Part shown: positions 63,966 through 64,000 of the stretch, in pieces
Position numbering within the stretch: the first letter of the stretch is position 1
How the letters are laid out: every line of letters begins with the position of its first letter
Origin: Streptomyces sp. NBC_00258
GTDB lineage: Bacteria; Actinomycetota; Actinomycetes; Streptomycetales; Streptomycetaceae
DNA: 64,000 nucleotides
NCBI RefSeq assembly: GCF_036182465.1
Contig: NZ_CP108081.1
Coordinates: 10,230,001-10,294,000, forward strand
Direction: 5' to 3'
Made by a program: the position numbers and the translations under genes
Notes under the pieces: model-generated
Seen by the model: the letters and a program-made list of their open reading frames with translations, nothing else
What the model was told of the DNA's origin: nothing
Database searches by the model: none

Positions 63966-64000
63966 GTGTCTTCGGGGGAAAACCAACAACCAGGGGAGAA
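63966..64000 (+). CDS. start of an unidentified gene (cut by window end)
   Basis: GTG 63966 is followed by an open frame VSSGENQQPGE running off the window, with AGGAACGGGG 6-8 bp upstream. The hydrophilic Ser/Gln/Pro-rich start is common in Streptomyces regulators and membrane proteins. Too short to name a family. Confidence 0.4.
   Translation, partial: MSSGENQQPGE

Noticed and set aside
1..64000. tRNA, rRNA, riboswitch or biosynthetic gene cluster
   Set aside because: Reading both strands I found no cloverleaf, rRNA-like segment or recognisable riboswitch core, and no PKS, NRPS or terpene synthase gene.

Overview
The window looks like chromosomal DNA of a Streptomyces or very close relative. 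G+C is very high and coding third positions are almost all G or C. GTG starts are common, several genes appear to lack a 5' leader, stop-start overlaps (ATGA, GTGA) are frequent, and many genes belong to families typical of Streptomyces. I see no transposase, integrase, phage gene, tRNA, rRNA, CRISPR array or replication origin. Most long open frames antisense to real genes are composition shadows and are left out.

Layout. 1-3.4 kb: the N-terminal half of katG with its furA repressor gene, a 58-residue unknown protein, a GPP34 protein and a TetR regulator. 3.4-6.6 kb (minus): a CGNR zinc-finger regulator with twin operators, a SpoIIE-type phosphatase and a methyltransferase. 6.8-10.6 kb: paaABCDE, the phenylacetyl-CoA epoxidase operon. 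10.8-13.8 kb: iron-box-preceded fprA, then an SDR/TetR pair with three matching operators. 14-23.3 kb: HAD, Lrp, FUSC transporter, a lactonase with a DasR-like site, a chelatase-like protein, a GTP-less kinase/ung couple, a BNR protein and an Rv1733c-like membrane protein. 23.4-28.2 kb: an ECF41 sigma factor and its likely target, an old yellow enzyme divergent from ArsR with twin operators, and a purine permease. 28.4-35.8 kb: a second fprA, a divergent DUF305/LVIVD pair, an autoregulated TetR, a HAD and a PAP2 protein. 35.9-48.3 kb: an M56 peptidase, FUSC-MarR, several VOC and GNAT proteins, Ppx/GppA, an SMP-30 protein, an F420-type oxidoreductase and GDPD.

48.6-53.3 kb holds a tightly packed unit of DUF6421, an SDR and a threonine-aldolase-like PLP enzyme, then a leaderless transglutaminase-like gene and a B3/4 gene. 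53.3-56.3 kb is a 984-residue NACHT NTPase of the bacterial NLR type, the best candidate for a defence gene. 56.4-64 kb: plsC, a divergent DUF4395/thioredoxin pair, a flavin reductase behind a cysteine-rich leader peptide, etfBA, a secreted endonuclease-like protein, DUF6986 and the first codons of another gene.

The most unusual signals are: (1) 18-32 bp imperfect tandem repeats that span or touch stop codons at about nine genes; (2) a leaderless 29-codon ORF ending in closely spaced Cys codons, whose stop codon lies in a hairpin loop before a flavin reductase; (3) the orphan NACHT protein; (4) the DUF6421-SDR-aldolase unit, where DUF6421 carries a metal-peptidase-like HDxxH plus EExRxD pattern; (5) many operator pairs that can be matched to an adjacent regulator; (6) five copies of a dispersed intergenic repeat.
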